From Stenotrophomonas cyclobalanopsidis (lineage in GTDB: Bacteria; Pseudomonadota; Gammaproteobacteria; Xanthomonadales; Xanthomonadaceae): a stretch of DNA of 42,670 nucleotides. The DNA lies in assembly GCF_008710035.1 (NCBI RefSeq), contig NZ_VYKI01000031.1, positions 1-42,670 on the forward strand. Reading direction: 5' to 3'. The translations under genes and the position numbers were made by a program. Positions 1-8,375 of this stretch are shown here, piece after piece. Each line of letters opens with the position of its first letter. The stretch's first letter is position 1. The notes beneath the pieces were generated by a model that was not told the origin of the DNA, did no database searches, and was given only the letters and a program-made list of their open reading frames with translations.

Positions 1-80
1 GGATTGCGGGGTGTCAGCCGCATGGATGCGGCTGCCAAGCCTACAAGGACGTACTTGCGGCGTTCCCGCAATCCGACACC
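1..80. repeat. Palindrome-rich intergenic sequence
   Basis: No gene is visible here. A perfect 9-bp stem (15-23 with 26-34) is followed by a 6-bp stem (55-60 with 66-71). The first ten bases also pair perfectly with 65-74. This looks like part of a dispersed intergenic palindromic element cut by the window edge. No coding role is apparent. Confidence 0.4.
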
Positions 81-81
81 G

Positions 82-167
82 CCCCGCCAACCCACGGAAT
101 GCCTGCTCCTGATTTTGCCGTTGCCGTTGCCGTTGATTTGCAGCAGGTGCAGGGCTGCAAGCCCTGC
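82..167 (+). repeat. Dispersed element with hexamer tract, left copy
   Basis: The element has three parts. First is a 21-base block (82-102). Second is a short variable region with three tandem TTGCCG hexamers (115-132). Third is a 25-base block (143-167) ending in a perfect palindrome, GCAGGGCT-gca-AGCCCTGC. Both outer blocks recur exactly, inverted, at 42456-42535, where the hexamer is TTGACG instead. It lies just downstream of the minus-strand xseA stop. Confidence 0.7.
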
Positions 168-178
168 CAAACACCCCC

Positions 179-1510
179 CTACTTGACCAGCACGTCGATC
201 ACGCCGTCGCCGACGCGTGCCTTCAGCGCATCGCCGGCCTGTACCTGCCCGACCTCACGCACCAGCGTGCCGTCGTCACTGCGGGTCAGGATGCTGTAAC
301 CACGTGCCACCGTCGCCAGCGGGCTTACCGCTTCCAGCGAACGCGCCAGCCCACGCAGCCGCAATGCGTCCCGTTGCAGCAGGCGCTGCAGCGCCGCCTG
401 CGGGCGGCCGCGCAGGGCCGCCAGGCGCCGCTGCATCTCGTCCAGCTGGCGCTGCGGGTGGTGACCGCGCAGCACCGCGGCTGCATGGCGCAGACGCGCG
501 GCACGGCGCTCCTGCTGCTGGTTGAAGGCCGCATGCAGGCGCCGGCCCAGGTCAAGCTGGCGGCGACGCAGCAGGTCCAGGCGCGCCTGCGGGCTCCGTG
601 CGTTCAGGCGCAGCAGGGCGCGATCGGCGCGCTGCATCGCCTGCTGCATCGTGTGCCGCTGCAGCTGCACCATGCGCGCGGCGGTTCGGCGCAGGCGCAG
701 GGCCAGTTCGCGCTGGTCGGGCACCAGCAGTTCGGCGGCCACCGACGGCGTCGGTGCGCGCAGGTCGGCGGCGAAGTCGCTCAGGCTGAAGTCGGTTTCG
801 TGGCCCACCGCCGAGACCACCGGCGTGCCGCTGGCGGCGATCGCCCGGGCCAGCGCCTCGTCATTGAACGCCCACAGGTCTTCCAGCGAACCACCACCGC
901 GTGTCAGCAGGATCACGTCGTAGCGGCCGCTGGCATCGGCGGCCTGCAGCAGGCGGGTGATCTGCGCGGCGGCGGTGCTGCCCTGGACCAGGGTCGGCAG
1001 CAGGTCCACTTCCAGCAGCGGAAAACGGCGGGCCAGCACACTCAGCACGTCGCGCACGGCGGCGCCGGTGGGCGAGGTGATCACCGCCAGGCGATGCACG
1101 TGCGCCGGCATCGGCCGCTTGCGCGCTGGATCGAACAGGCCCTCGGCTTCCAGGCGTGCCTTCAGTTCCTCGAAGGCGCGGCGCAGTGCGCCCTCGCCGG
1201 CCTCTTCCATGTGGTCCAGCACCATCTGGTACTCGCCACGCGCGTCGTACAGCGTCACCTTGCCGCGCACCAGCACGCGCATGCCTTCGCGCGGCACGAA
1301 CTTCAGGTACTGCGCCTTCATCCGGAACATCGCTGCACGCAGCTGCGCGCGCGCATCCTTCAGGGTGAAGTACAGGTGCCCGGACGCGGGGCGGGCGACG
1401 CTGCCCAGCTCGGCTTCGACCCAGATCGCCGGGAAGCTGCCTTCCAGCAGGTCGCGGGCCAGGGTGTTGAGCTGGCTGGGGGTGAGGACGTCGTTGTTGC
1501 GTGGCTGCAT
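179..1510 (-). CDS. xseA: Exodeoxyribonuclease VII large subunit
   Basis: This is the large catalytic subunit of exonuclease VII. It works in the cytoplasm with several copies of the small subunit XseB, degrading single-stranded DNA from either end to short oligonucleotides. XseB is not in this window. The 443-residue product is of normal length. It starts with the OB-fold region (LTPSQLN, then GHLYFTLKD), followed by the catalytic core with VITSPTGAAVRDVL near residue 140, TRGGGSLEDLW and VGHETDFSLSDFAAD. A long Arg/Gln/Leu-rich helical region follows, and a short beta C-terminus contains VARGYSILT. The frame is open further upstream, but the ATG at 1510 fits the family N-terminus. It lies 44 bases downstream of queG and is probably co-transcribed with it. 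Confidence 0.96.
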   Translation of the reverse strand: MQPRNNDVLTPSQLNTLARDLLEGSFPAIWVEAELGSVARPASGHLYFTLKDARAQLRAAMFRMKAQYLKFVPREGMRVLVRGKVTLYDARGEYQMVLDHMEEAGEGALRRAFEELKARLEAEGLFDPARKRPMPAHVHRLAVITSPTGAAVRDVLSVLARRFPLLEVDLLPTLVQGSTAAAQITRLLQAADASGRYDVILLTRGGGSLEDLWAFNDEALARAIAASGTPVVSAVGHETDFSLSDFAADLRAPTPSVAAELLVPDQRELALRLRRTAARMVQLQRHTMQQAMQRADRALLRLNARSPQARLDLLRRRQLDLGRRLHAAFNQQQERRAARLRHAAAVLRGHHPQRQLDEMQRRLAALRGRPQAALQRLLQRDALRLRGLARSLEAVSPLATVARGYSILTRSDDGTLVREVGQVQAGDALKARVGDGVIDVLVK

Positions 1511-1554
1511 GGGTACGGCGGTAGCGGGCGGAGCAGGGCGCTCAGGATCGCACG

Positions 1555-2625
1555 TCAGCGCGCGCCGTGCTGGGCCAGCGCCCACTGCACGTGGTCGCGC
1601 ACCACGGGTGAGGGATCGTCGACGCGGGTCTGCAGGGCGGCCAGTGCGTCGGTCGAGGCCGGTGCGTTGCCCAGCGCCACGGCGATGTTGCGCAGCCAGC
1701 GCTCGTGGCCGCTGCGGCGGATCGGGCTGCCTTCGGTGCGGCGCAGGAATTCGGCTTCATCCCAGGCGAACAGCTGGTCCAGACGCGCAGTATCGAGGTT
1801 GTTGCGCGCACGGAAATCCGCTTCGTCGGTGCGCTTTGCGAACTTGTTCCAGGGGCAGACCAGCTGGCAGTCGTCGCAGCCGTAGATGCGGTTGCCGATC
1901 AGTGGCCGCATGTCTTCGGGAATGGCGCCGTCGTGTTCGATGGTCAGGTAGGAAATGCAGCGCCGCGCGTCCAGCCGCTGCGGGGCGATGATGGCCTGGG
2001 TGGGGCAGACATCGATGCAGCGCGTGCAGGTGCCGCAGTGGGCGGTGGCAGGTGCATCGATCGGCAGCGGGATGTCGATGTAGATCTCGCCGATGAAGAA
2101 CCACGAGCCGCCGTGACGGTCGATCAGGCAGGTGTGCTTGCCGATCCAGCCGAGCCCGGCGTTGCGCGCCAGCGCACGTTCCAGCACCGGCGCCGAATCG
2201 ACGAACACGCGGTAGCCCAGCGGCGCCACTTCATCGTTGATCTGCGTGGCCAGCTTCTGCAGCCGGTTGCGCATCAGCTTGTGGTAATCGCGGCCCAGCG
2301 CGTAACGGGCAACATAGGCGCGGCCGGGATCGGCCAGGGTCGCCCAGGCTTCGGTGTCGTCCTTGTGGCTGTAATCCATGCCCACCGAAATCACCCGCAC
2401 GGTACCCGGCAGCAGTTCGGCCGGGCGTGCGCGCAGGGTGCCGTGGCGGGCCATCCAGTCCATCGTCCCGTACAGGCCCTTGCCCAGCCAGTCGGCCAAA
2501 TGCGCCTCATCCTCGCCCAGCTCGACGCCGGCGATGCCGCAGCGCTGGAAGCCGTGCGCACGGGCGAGTTCGCGGATGCGCTGCACGGCCAGGGCCGGAT
2601 CGAGGGGGGCAGGGGCGGGGAACAT
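1555..2625 (-). CDS. queG: Epoxyqueuosine reductase
   Basis: QueG catalyses the last step of queuosine synthesis, the cobalamin-dependent reduction of epoxyqueuosine to queuosine in the wobble position of GUN-anticodon tRNAs. Two ferredoxin-type clusters are visible, CGTCTRCIDVCP and CDDCQLVCPWNKF, which bind two [4Fe-4S] centres. The upstream half has the family DUF1730 region (MDWMARHG, GMDYSHKDD). The C-terminus resembles a HEAT-like repeat (GHERWLRNIAVALGNAPAS). The length of about 356 residues is normal. ATG 2625 is preferred; a GTG two codons upstream (2631) is possible. No Shine-Dalgarno sequence precedes either start, and a -10-like TATACT sits only 8 bases from the ATG, so the mRNA may be leaderless. 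It is divergent from nnr and leads into xseA. Confidence 0.95.
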   Translation of the reverse strand: MFPAPAPLDPALAVQRIRELARAHGFQRCGIAGVELGEDEAHLADWLGKGLYGTMDWMARHGTLRARPAELLPGTVRVISVGMDYSHKDDTEAWATLADPGRAYVARYALGRDYHKLMRNRLQKLATQINDEVAPLGYRVFVDSAPVLERALARNAGLGWIGKHTCLIDRHGGSWFFIGEIYIDIPLPIDAPATAHCGTCTRCIDVCPTQAIIAPQRLDARRCISYLTIEHDGAIPEDMRPLIGNRIYGCDDCQLVCPWNKFAKRTDEADFRARNNLDTARLDQLFAWDEAEFLRRTEGSPIRRSGHERWLRNIAVALGNAPASTDALAALQTRVDDPSPVVRDHVQWALAQHGAR

Positions 2626-2633
2626 GCGCACCA

Positions 2634-2640
2634 GTATAAA
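2634..2640. promoter_or_regulatory. Overlapping divergent -10 boxes of queG and nnr
   Basis: Only 23 bases separate the queG and nnr start codons. They contain TATAAA on the plus strand (2635-2640) and TATACT on the minus strand (2639-2634), each about 8 bases from its ATG. Neither gene has a purine-rich ribosome binding site. This suggests that both transcripts begin at or next to the start codon. No convincing -35 box is seen on either side. Confidence 0.5.
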
Positions 2641-2648
2641 ATCTCCGC

Positions 2649-4133
2649 ATGGTCAACCTTGCCGATCTGTTTGATTCTGCTGCTGCGCGTGCGCTGGATG
2701 CCCAGGCCTCGGCGCTGGCAGGCGATGGTGGCTGGGAGCTGATGGCCCAGGCCGGGCTGGCTGCCTGGCAGCGCCTGCTGCGGCACTGGCCACAGGCGCT
2801 GAATGTGGGCGTGGTGGTCGGCAGCGGCAACAACGGCGGCGACGGCCTGGTGCTCGCGCGGCATGCGCTGCTGGCCGGGCGCCGGGTAACGGCGCTGACC
2901 CTGCCGGGCAAACCGCCAGCCGCCGCGTTGGCGCAACGGGCAACCTCGGATTTCAGGTCCGTCGGGGGAGCCCTGGCGGAATTTGACGGAACGCTGCCCG
3001 CAGCCGATATCTGGGTGGATGGCCTGTTCGGGCTGGGTTTCGACCGGGCGCCGGAAGGCGCAGCGCAGGCCGTGATCGAAGCACTGAACGCACAGGACGC
3101 ACCGGTATTTGCACTGGATGTGCCCAGCGGCGTCGACGCCGACCGTGGCGCGGTGCCGGGTGTCGCGGTGCGCGCAGCGCTGACCCTGCAGTTCATCGTG
3201 CCGCACCGCGGCCTGTACACCGGCGACGCGCTGGAGCACGCCGGCGAACCCGCGCTGGCCGCGCTGCAGCTGCCCAAGGCGGCGTGGCAGGGCGTTTCGG
3301 CGGCGGCCGAGCACTGGACGGGTGCACGCTTGCCGGCATTGCTGAAGCCGCGCCGCGCCAATAGCCACAAGGGCGAATCCGGCCATGTGCTGTGCGTGGG
3401 CGGCAACCGCGGCAGTGGAGGCGCCATCGCCCTGGCTGCCGAGGCCGGCCTGCGCACCGGTGCCGGACTGCTCAGCATCGGCACCCGCGGCGACCATGTC
3501 GGTCCGCTGCTGGCGCGCCTGCCCGAGGCCATGGTGCATGCGCTGGAAGACGGCGACGCGCTGCCCGGCCTGCTTGAAAAGGCCAAGGTCGTGGCGATCG
3601 GCCCCGGCCTGGGCCAGGACGACTGGGCGCGTGCCCTGTTTGCGCGCGTGCTGGCCTGTGGCAAGCCGCTGGTGCTCGATGCCGATGCGCTGAACCTGCT
3701 GGCCCGCGACCCCCGTGCGCTGCCCGATGCCATCCTGACCCCGCACCCGGGCGAGGCCGCGCGCCTGCTGGAATGCGCCACGGCCGAGATCCAGGCCGAT
3801 CGCTACCGCTGCGCCCAGGCGCTGGCCGAGCGCTACCACGCCGTGGTGGTGCTGAAGGGCGCTGGCAGCATCGTGGTCGCCCCTGGCCGCACCCCGCGCC
3901 TGATTGCTGCCGGCAACCCCGGCATGGCCGTCGGTGGCATGGGTGATCTGCTCACCGGCATCATCGCCAGCCTGCGCGCGCAGGGCCTGGATGCCTTCGA
4001 TGCGGCCGCGTGTGGCGCGCTGCTGCATGCGCTGGCCGGCGATGTCGCTGCCCTTGATGGCGCGCGCGGCCTGCTTCCTACTGATCTGCTGGCGCCCCTG
4101 CGGCGGCTGGCGAACCCGGAACTCCTGCAATGA
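2649..4133 (+). CDS. nnr: Bifunctional NAD(P)H-hydrate epimerase/dehydratase
   Basis: This enzyme repairs damaged NAD(P)HX. The N-terminal YjeF_N domain (about 1-215) epimerises the R and S hydrates. The C-terminal ribokinase-like domain (about 235-490) dehydrates S-NAD(P)HX using ADP. Visible signatures are VVGSGNNGGDGLVLARHAL near residue 56 (epimerase nucleotide loop), DVPSGVDADRG, the dehydratase motif LTPHPGEAARLL, and NPGMAVGGMGDLLTGI near residue 422. The 494-residue length matches the fused bacterial form. The gene overlaps tsaE by ATGA, a pairing seen in many gammaproteobacteria, so nnr-tsaE is one transcription unit. Confidence 0.96.
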   Translation: MVNLADLFDSAAARALDAQASALAGDGGWELMAQAGLAAWQRLLRHWPQALNVGVVVGSGNNGGDGLVLARHALLAGRRVTALTLPGKPPAAALAQRATSDFRSVGGALAEFDGTLPAADIWVDGLFGLGFDRAPEGAAQAVIEALNAQDAPVFALDVPSGVDADRGAVPGVAVRAALTLQFIVPHRGLYTGDALEHAGEPALAALQLPKAAWQGVSAAAEHWTGARLPALLKPRRANSHKGESGHVLCVGGNRGSGGAIALAAEAGLRTGAGLLSIGTRGDHVGPLLARLPEAMVHALEDGDALPGLLEKAKVVAIGPGLGQDDWARALFARVLACGKPLVLDADALNLLARDPRALPDAILTPHPGEAARLLECATAEIQADRYRCAQALAERYHAVVVLKGAGSIVVAPGRTPRLIAAGNPGMAVGGMGDLLTGIIASLRAQGLDAFDAAACGALLHALAGDVAALDGARGLLPTDLLAPLRRLANPELLQ

Positions 4134-4612
4134 CTGAATTCTTCCTGGCCGACAGCGAAGCCACCGAAATGCTGGGCCAGTGGCTGGCCGCTACCCGGCC
4201 CCCGCAGGCGCTGGTCGAGCTGCGCGGTGACCTCGGCGCCGGCAAATCCACCACGGCACGTGCGCTGCTGCGCGCGCTCGGCGTGCAGGGTGCGATCCGC
4301 AGCCCCACCTACACCCTGGTCGAGCGCTATCCGCTGTCCAGTGGCGGCGAAGCGTGGCACTTGGACCTTTACCGCATCGGCCAGGCCGGTGAGCTGGATT
4401 TCCTCGGCCTGGACGAGGGCAGTGCCGTGTTGTGGCTGGTGGAGTGGCCTGAGCGCGGCGCCGGTGCGCTGCCGCCCACCGATCTGGTGGTGGCGCTGGA
4501 AATCGAAGGGCAGGGGCGGCGCGTCCGTCTCACTGGGGCCAGCGACGTGGGCCGTGAATGGCTGGGTCGGCTTCCCGACGGGGGCGACTTGCAGGCAATT
4601 TCTGTCGGCTGA
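4130..4612 (+). CDS. tsaE: tRNA t6A37 biosynthesis ATPase TsaE
   Basis: TsaE is the small P-loop ATPase of the TsaB-TsaD-TsaE complex. That complex transfers threonylcarbamoyl to A37 of ANN-decoding tRNAs. The Walker A motif GDLGAGKST is at about residues 33-41. It is followed by the family segments SPTYTLVERY and WHLDLYRI, and by the WPERG stretch in the second half. The 160-residue length is typical. The start codon overlaps the nnr stop (ATGA), which indicates translational coupling. The downstream gene amiC is 81 bases away, the same tsaE-amiC-mutL order known from other gammaproteobacteria. Confidence 0.95.
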   Translation: MTEFFLADSEATEMLGQWLAATRPPQALVELRGDLGAGKSTTARALLRALGVQGAIRSPTYTLVERYPLSSGGEAWHLDLYRIGQAGELDFLGLDEGSAVLWLVEWPERGAGALPPTDLVVALEIEGQGRRVRLTGASDVGREWLGRLPDGGDLQAISVG

Positions 4613-4693
4613 CGAGAACAAACACCGGCAGGTTACGGATTATTAAGGAAAAAGGTGTTGCATTCCGTTCAGCGCGGTGATTGAATCCTGACC

Positions 4694-6253
4694 ATGCGCC
4701 TGGGGAACCGTCTCATCGCCATCTGTGCCGCCGTCGGACTGGGTCTGACGAGCGTCTGCGCGTGGGCCGGTGAGGTCCGCCAGGTCCAGCTGAACACCGG
4801 CGCGACCGGTACCCGCGCCGAGATCTCCCTGGTGGGCAGCGGCGGCTACAAGACCCTGTCGCTGTCCTCGCCGAGCCGCCTGGTGATCGACTTCCCCGAT
4901 TCCAGCGCCGTGCACAACCTGAAGATGCCGGCCGCGAAGGGCGTGGTCACCGCCGTCCGCACCGGACAGCCGGTGCCGGGCACGTTCCGTGTCGTTTTCG
5001 ACCTTGCTGCGTCGGTGTCGCCGTTCCGTCCGCAGCTGCAGCGTGAAGGCAATGAATCCAAGCTGGTGATCGAGTGGCCGGGCGATGGCCCGGCAACGGC
5101 CGCCAGCCCGGCCTCGCCTGCGGCCATCGCAGCGGTCACCCCGTCCGCCGCCGATGCGGCCGCCGCACAGAACGCGCAGTCGCGTGGTGATGCCGCGCGC
5201 GCCACCGCGCTGCTGACGGCCCAGGTGCAGCAGCAGGCCAGCGCCAGTGCTGCCGCTCCGGTTGCGCCGGCGCCGGCCCCGACCACCACCCCGGCCCAGG
5301 TGGCCGCTGCCGGCATCAGTGCCAGCAGCACGCCGCCGCCGTCCTCGCCGGCCGCGATCCTCGCCGGCCAGCCGACCCGTGCCGTGGTGGCCGCCGCACC
5401 GGCGCCTGCACCCACGCCTGCCGCGGCACCCGCCGAAGCGCCGCGACCGGCCATGCCCAGCGATGCTTCGCGCATCCGCATGCAGCCGGGCATTCGCCAC
5501 CTGGTGGTAGCCATCGATCCGGGCCATGGCGGCCAGGATCCGGGCGCGATCGGCCCGACCGGCAAGCGCGAGAAGGACGTCACCCTGGCCGTGGCGCGCG
5601 AACTGGCCCGCCAGGTCAACGCGACGCCGGGCCTGAAGGCCTACCTGACCCGCGACAGCGACGTGTTCATCCCGCTGCCGATGCGTGCGCAGAAGGCGCG
5701 CGCGAACAAGGCCGACATCTTCATCTCGATCCACGCCGACGCTGCCGAGAACCGTTCGGCCACCGGTTCGTCGGTGTACGTGCTGTCCACCAAGGGCGCC
5801 TCCTCGCAGCGCGCGCGCTGGCTGGCCGACAAGGAAAACGCGGCCGACCTGGTCGGTGGCGTGCGCCTTCAGCAGACCGAGGGCACCCTGGCCAACGTGC
5901 TGCTGGACCTGGCCCAGAGCGGTTACATGAAGGCGTCCGAAGATGCGGCCGGCCACGTGCTGGGCGGCCTGAAGCGGATCGGCAACAACCACAAGCCGAA
6001 CCTCGAGCGCGCCAACTTCGCGGTGCTGCGCACCTCGGACATGCCGGCGATGCTGGTGGAAACCGCCTTCATCTCCAACCCGGACGAAGAACGCCGCCTG
6101 ACCGACCCGGCCTACCAGCGCAAGGTCGCCGGTGCGGTGCTCGATGGCGTGCATACCTTCTTCAGCCGGCAGCCGCCGCCGGGCACGCTGTACGCAGCCC
6201 GCGCCCAGGCCGAGATCGACGCCGCCGCCACCATGGCCGGCGGCAGCAAGTAG
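4694..6253 (+). CDS. amiC: N-acetylmuramoyl-L-alanine amidase with AMIN domain
   Basis: This is a periplasmic zinc amidase that cleaves the peptide stem from N-acetylmuramic acid during daughter-cell separation. An N-terminal signal peptide (hydrophobic residues about 7-24, ending CAWA) is followed by an AMIN localisation domain (about 25-130). Next is an unusually long Ala/Pro-rich low-complexity linker (about 140-260), then an Amidase_3 domain (about 270-505). The zinc and catalytic signatures are IDPGHGGQDPGAIG near 272, SIHADA, and VETAFISNPDEE. AmiB and AmiC family members share this layout; I use amiC as the closest symbol. The TAG stop codon is part of the GTAG head of an adjoining REP palindrome. 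mutL follows. Confidence 0.93.
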   Translation: MRLGNRLIAICAAVGLGLTSVCAWAGEVRQVQLNTGATGTRAEISLVGSGGYKTLSLSSPSRLVIDFPDSSAVHNLKMPAAKGVVTAVRTGQPVPGTFRVVFDLAASVSPFRPQLQREGNESKLVIEWPGDGPATAASPASPAAIAAVTPSAADAAAAQNAQSRGDAARATALLTAQVQQQASASAAAPVAPAPAPTTTPAQVAAAGISASSTPPPSSPAAILAGQPTRAVVAAAPAPAPTPAAAPAEAPRPAMPSDASRIRMQPGIRHLVVAIDPGHGGQDPGAIGPTGKREKDVTLAVARELARQVNATPGLKAYLTRDSDVFIPLPMRAQKARANKADIFISIHADAAENRSATGSSVYVLSTKGASSQRARWLADKENAADLVGGVRLQQTEGTLANVLLDLAQSGYMKASEDAAGHVLGGLKRIGNNHKPNLERANFAVLRTSDMPAMLVETAFISNPDEERRLTDPAYQRKVAGAVLDGVHTFFSRQPPPGTLYAARAQAEIDAAATMAGGSK

Positions 6254-6394
6254 AGTCGACCGTTGGTCGACTGCGTGCCTTGCGCGCGGTTCATGTTTTC
6301 GGCAACCGCGCAGTCGACCAACGGTCGACTCTACCGCGCGCAGCGCGGGGCTCATGTTCTCGGTACTGCGCAGTCGACCAACGGTCGACTCTAC
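6250..6394. repeat. Cluster of three SMAG/REP palindromes
   Basis: There are three copies of the same stem, AGTCGACC-gtt-GGTCGACT, flanked by GTAG. One is forward at 6250-6272 and two are reversed at 6312-6334 and 6372-6394. The two reversed copies lie exactly 60 bases apart with matching flanks (CGCGCGCAGCGCGGG), so they look like a tandem duplication. The cluster fills the amiC-mutL gap. It may act as an mRNA stabilising or attenuating structure. Confidence 0.85.
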
Positions 6395-6447
6395 CGCGCG
6401 CAGCGCGGGATGGCCGCCGAGGCCCGCGGCTCCGTTATCATCCCTGC

Positions 6448-8349
6448 ATGACGTCTGCTCCCCATCCGCGCCCGATCCGGCCGTTGCCGGAAATCCTGAT
6501 CAACCAGATCGCCGCCGGCGAAGTGGTCGAACGTCCTGCGTCGGTGGTCAAGGAGCTGGTCGAGAACGCCATCGATGCCGGCGCCAGCCGCGTTGACATC
6601 GATCTGGAAGAGGGCGGTGTGCGGCTCATCCGCATCCGCGACAACGGCAGTGGCATCGCGCCCGAGCAGTTGCCGCTGGCAGTCTCGCGACATGCCACCA
6701 GCAAGATCGCCGATCTCGACGACCTCGAATCGGTGGCGACCCTCGGTTTCCGCGGCGAAGCCCTGCCGTCCATCGCCTCGGTCAGCCGCTTCACCCTGGC
6801 GTCGCGCCGCGCGCATGACGAGCACGGCTCGGCGCTGCAGATCGAAGGCGGCAAGATCGGCGAAGTGACCCCGCGCGCGCATGCGCCGGGCACCACTGTG
6901 GAAGTGCGCGAGCTGTTCTACAACGTGCCGGCGCGCCGCAAGTTCCTGCGCGCCGAGCGCACGGAAATGGGCCACATCGAAGAATGGCTGCGCTCGCTGG
7001 CGCTGGCCCGCCCGGATGTCGAGCTGCGCGTGTCGCACAACGGCAAGGCCTCGCGCCGTTACAAGCCCGGTGACCTGTATTCCGATGTGCGGCTGGCCGA
7101 GACCCTCGGCGAGGACTTTGCCAGCCAGGCCGTGCGCGTGGACCACACCGGTGCCGGCCTGCGCCTGCATGGCTGGATCGCGCAGCCGCATTATTCGCGG
7201 GCCAGTGCCGACCAGCAGTACCTGTACGTCAATGGCCGTTCGGTGCGCGACCGCAGTGTCGCCCACGCGGTGAAGATGGCTTACGGCGACGTGCTCTACC
7301 ACGGCCGCCAGCCGGCCTACGTGCTGTTCCTGGAACTGGACCCGACCCGGGTCGACGTCAACGTGCACCCGGCCAAGCACGAAGTGCGCTTCCGCGATTC
7401 ACGGCTGGTCCACGACTTCGTCTACCGCACGTTGAAGGACGCGCTGGCCGACACCCGCGCCGGTATGTCCGCGCAGGAGATCGGTGCCGGTGCCGTCCAC
7501 GCTGCAGACATCGGCGCTGAAGCGATGCCGTCCAGCGCCGGTGCGTCGGGCTTCGGCCTGGTACGCGGTGCCGCGCCTGGTTCGGGCGGCGGTGGCGGTG
7601 GCTTCTCTGGCTGGCGCCCGCAGCAGCCGCTGGGCCTGCAGGTGGCCGATGCGCCCGCGGCCTATGCCGCGCTGTACGCCGTACCCGATGCAGGCGAACG
7701 CAGCAGTGCGCTGCCGCCGATGCCGAGCGCGAACGGCCTGCCGGTGACCAGTGCCGATGCCGGCGTGCCGCCGCTGGGCTACGCCATTGCCCAGCTGCAC
7801 GGCATCTACATCCTGGCCGAGAACGCCGAAGGCCTGATCGTGGTGGACATGCACGCCGCCCACGAGCGCATCGGCTACGAGCGGCTGAAGAACGCTCACG
7901 ATGGCATCGGCCTGCAGTCGCAGCCGTTGCTGGTGCCGATCACCCTGGCGGTGGGCGAGCGCGAGGCCGACACCGCCGAGACGGAAGCGGAAACGCTGGC
8001 CGCGCTTGGTTTCGAAGTCACCCGCGCCGGCCCGGGCGCGCTGCATGTGCGCAGCATTCCCGCGCTGCTGGCCAACGCCGAGCCGGAAGGCCTGCTGCGC
8101 GACGTGCTGACTGACCTGCGCGAGCATGGCCAGAGCCGGCGCATCGCCAGTGCGCGCGACGAACTGCTGTCGACCATGGCCTGCCACGGCGCGGTGCGCG
8201 CCAACCGGCGCCTGACCGTGCCGGAAATGAACGCGCTGCTGCGCGACATGGAAATCACCGAGCGCTCCGGGCAGTGCAACCACGGCCGGCCGACCTGGGC
8301 ACGTTTTTCGCTGGCGGAAATCGACCGCTGGTTCCTGCGCGGCCGTTGA
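6448..8349 (+). CDS. mutL: DNA mismatch repair protein MutL
   Basis: MutL couples mismatch recognition by MutS to strand incision. The N-terminal GHKL ATPase (about 1-330) shows NQIAAGEVVERP, ELVENAIDAG, IRDNGSGI and GFRGEAL. A glycine-rich linker (about 345-440) leads to the C-terminal dimerisation domain. That domain has DMHAAHERIGYE near residue 467, which fits the D(Q/M)HA(x)2E(x)4E metal-binding endonuclease motif, and CNHGRPTW near 610, matching the CPHGRP-type motif. E. coli MutL lacks these, so this protein is likely a nicking MutL. At 633 residues it is typical. The frame is open through the REP cluster upstream, but ATG 6448 fits the conserved N-terminus. Confidence 0.97.
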   Translation: MTSAPHPRPIRPLPEILINQIAAGEVVERPASVVKELVENAIDAGASRVDIDLEEGGVRLIRIRDNGSGIAPEQLPLAVSRHATSKIADLDDLESVATLGFRGEALPSIASVSRFTLASRRAHDEHGSALQIEGGKIGEVTPRAHAPGTTVEVRELFYNVPARRKFLRAERTEMGHIEEWLRSLALARPDVELRVSHNGKASRRYKPGDLYSDVRLAETLGEDFASQAVRVDHTGAGLRLHGWIAQPHYSRASADQQYLYVNGRSVRDRSVAHAVKMAYGDVLYHGRQPAYVLFLELDPTRVDVNVHPAKHEVRFRDSRLVHDFVYRTLKDALADTRAGMSAQEIGAGAVHAADIGAEAMPSSAGASGFGLVRGAAPGSGGGGGGFSGWRPQQPLGLQVADAPAAYAALYAVPDAGERSSALPPMPSANGLPVTSADAGVPPLGYAIAQLHGIYILAENAEGLIVVDMHAAHERIGYERLKNAHDGIGLQSQPLLVPITLAVGEREADTAETEAETLAALGFEVTRAGPGALHVRSIPALLANAEPEGLLRDVLTDLREHGQSRRIASARDELLSTMACHGAVRANRRLTVPEMNALLRDMEITERSGQCNHGRPTWARFSLAEIDRWFLRGR

Positions 8350-8375
8350 GGCCCGCAACGTTGAGGGGAGCATCC

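Noticed and set aside
374..1885. Long plus-strand open frame opposite xseA and queG
   Set aside because: It is a GC-rich antisense shadow. Its translation is Gln/Arg/Ala-biased without family motifs, while xseA and queG on the other strand are clear.
2391..4130. 579-codon minus-strand open frame opposite nnr
   Set aside because: Antisense shadow of nnr with low-complexity translation. The queG N-terminus in another frame explains the start of the region.
4643..6355. 570-codon minus-strand open frame opposite amiC
   Set aside because: The Gly/Arg-rich translation has no domain, and it lies fully antisense to a well-supported amidase gene.
6250..6394. CRISPR-like array of short repeats
   Set aside because: There are only three palindromic units in mixed orientation and no unique spacers of regular length. 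These are REP elements.
6280..6447. N-terminal extension of mutL through the REP cluster
   Set aside because: The extra codons translate the palindromes and show no conservation. The family N-terminus starts at 6448.
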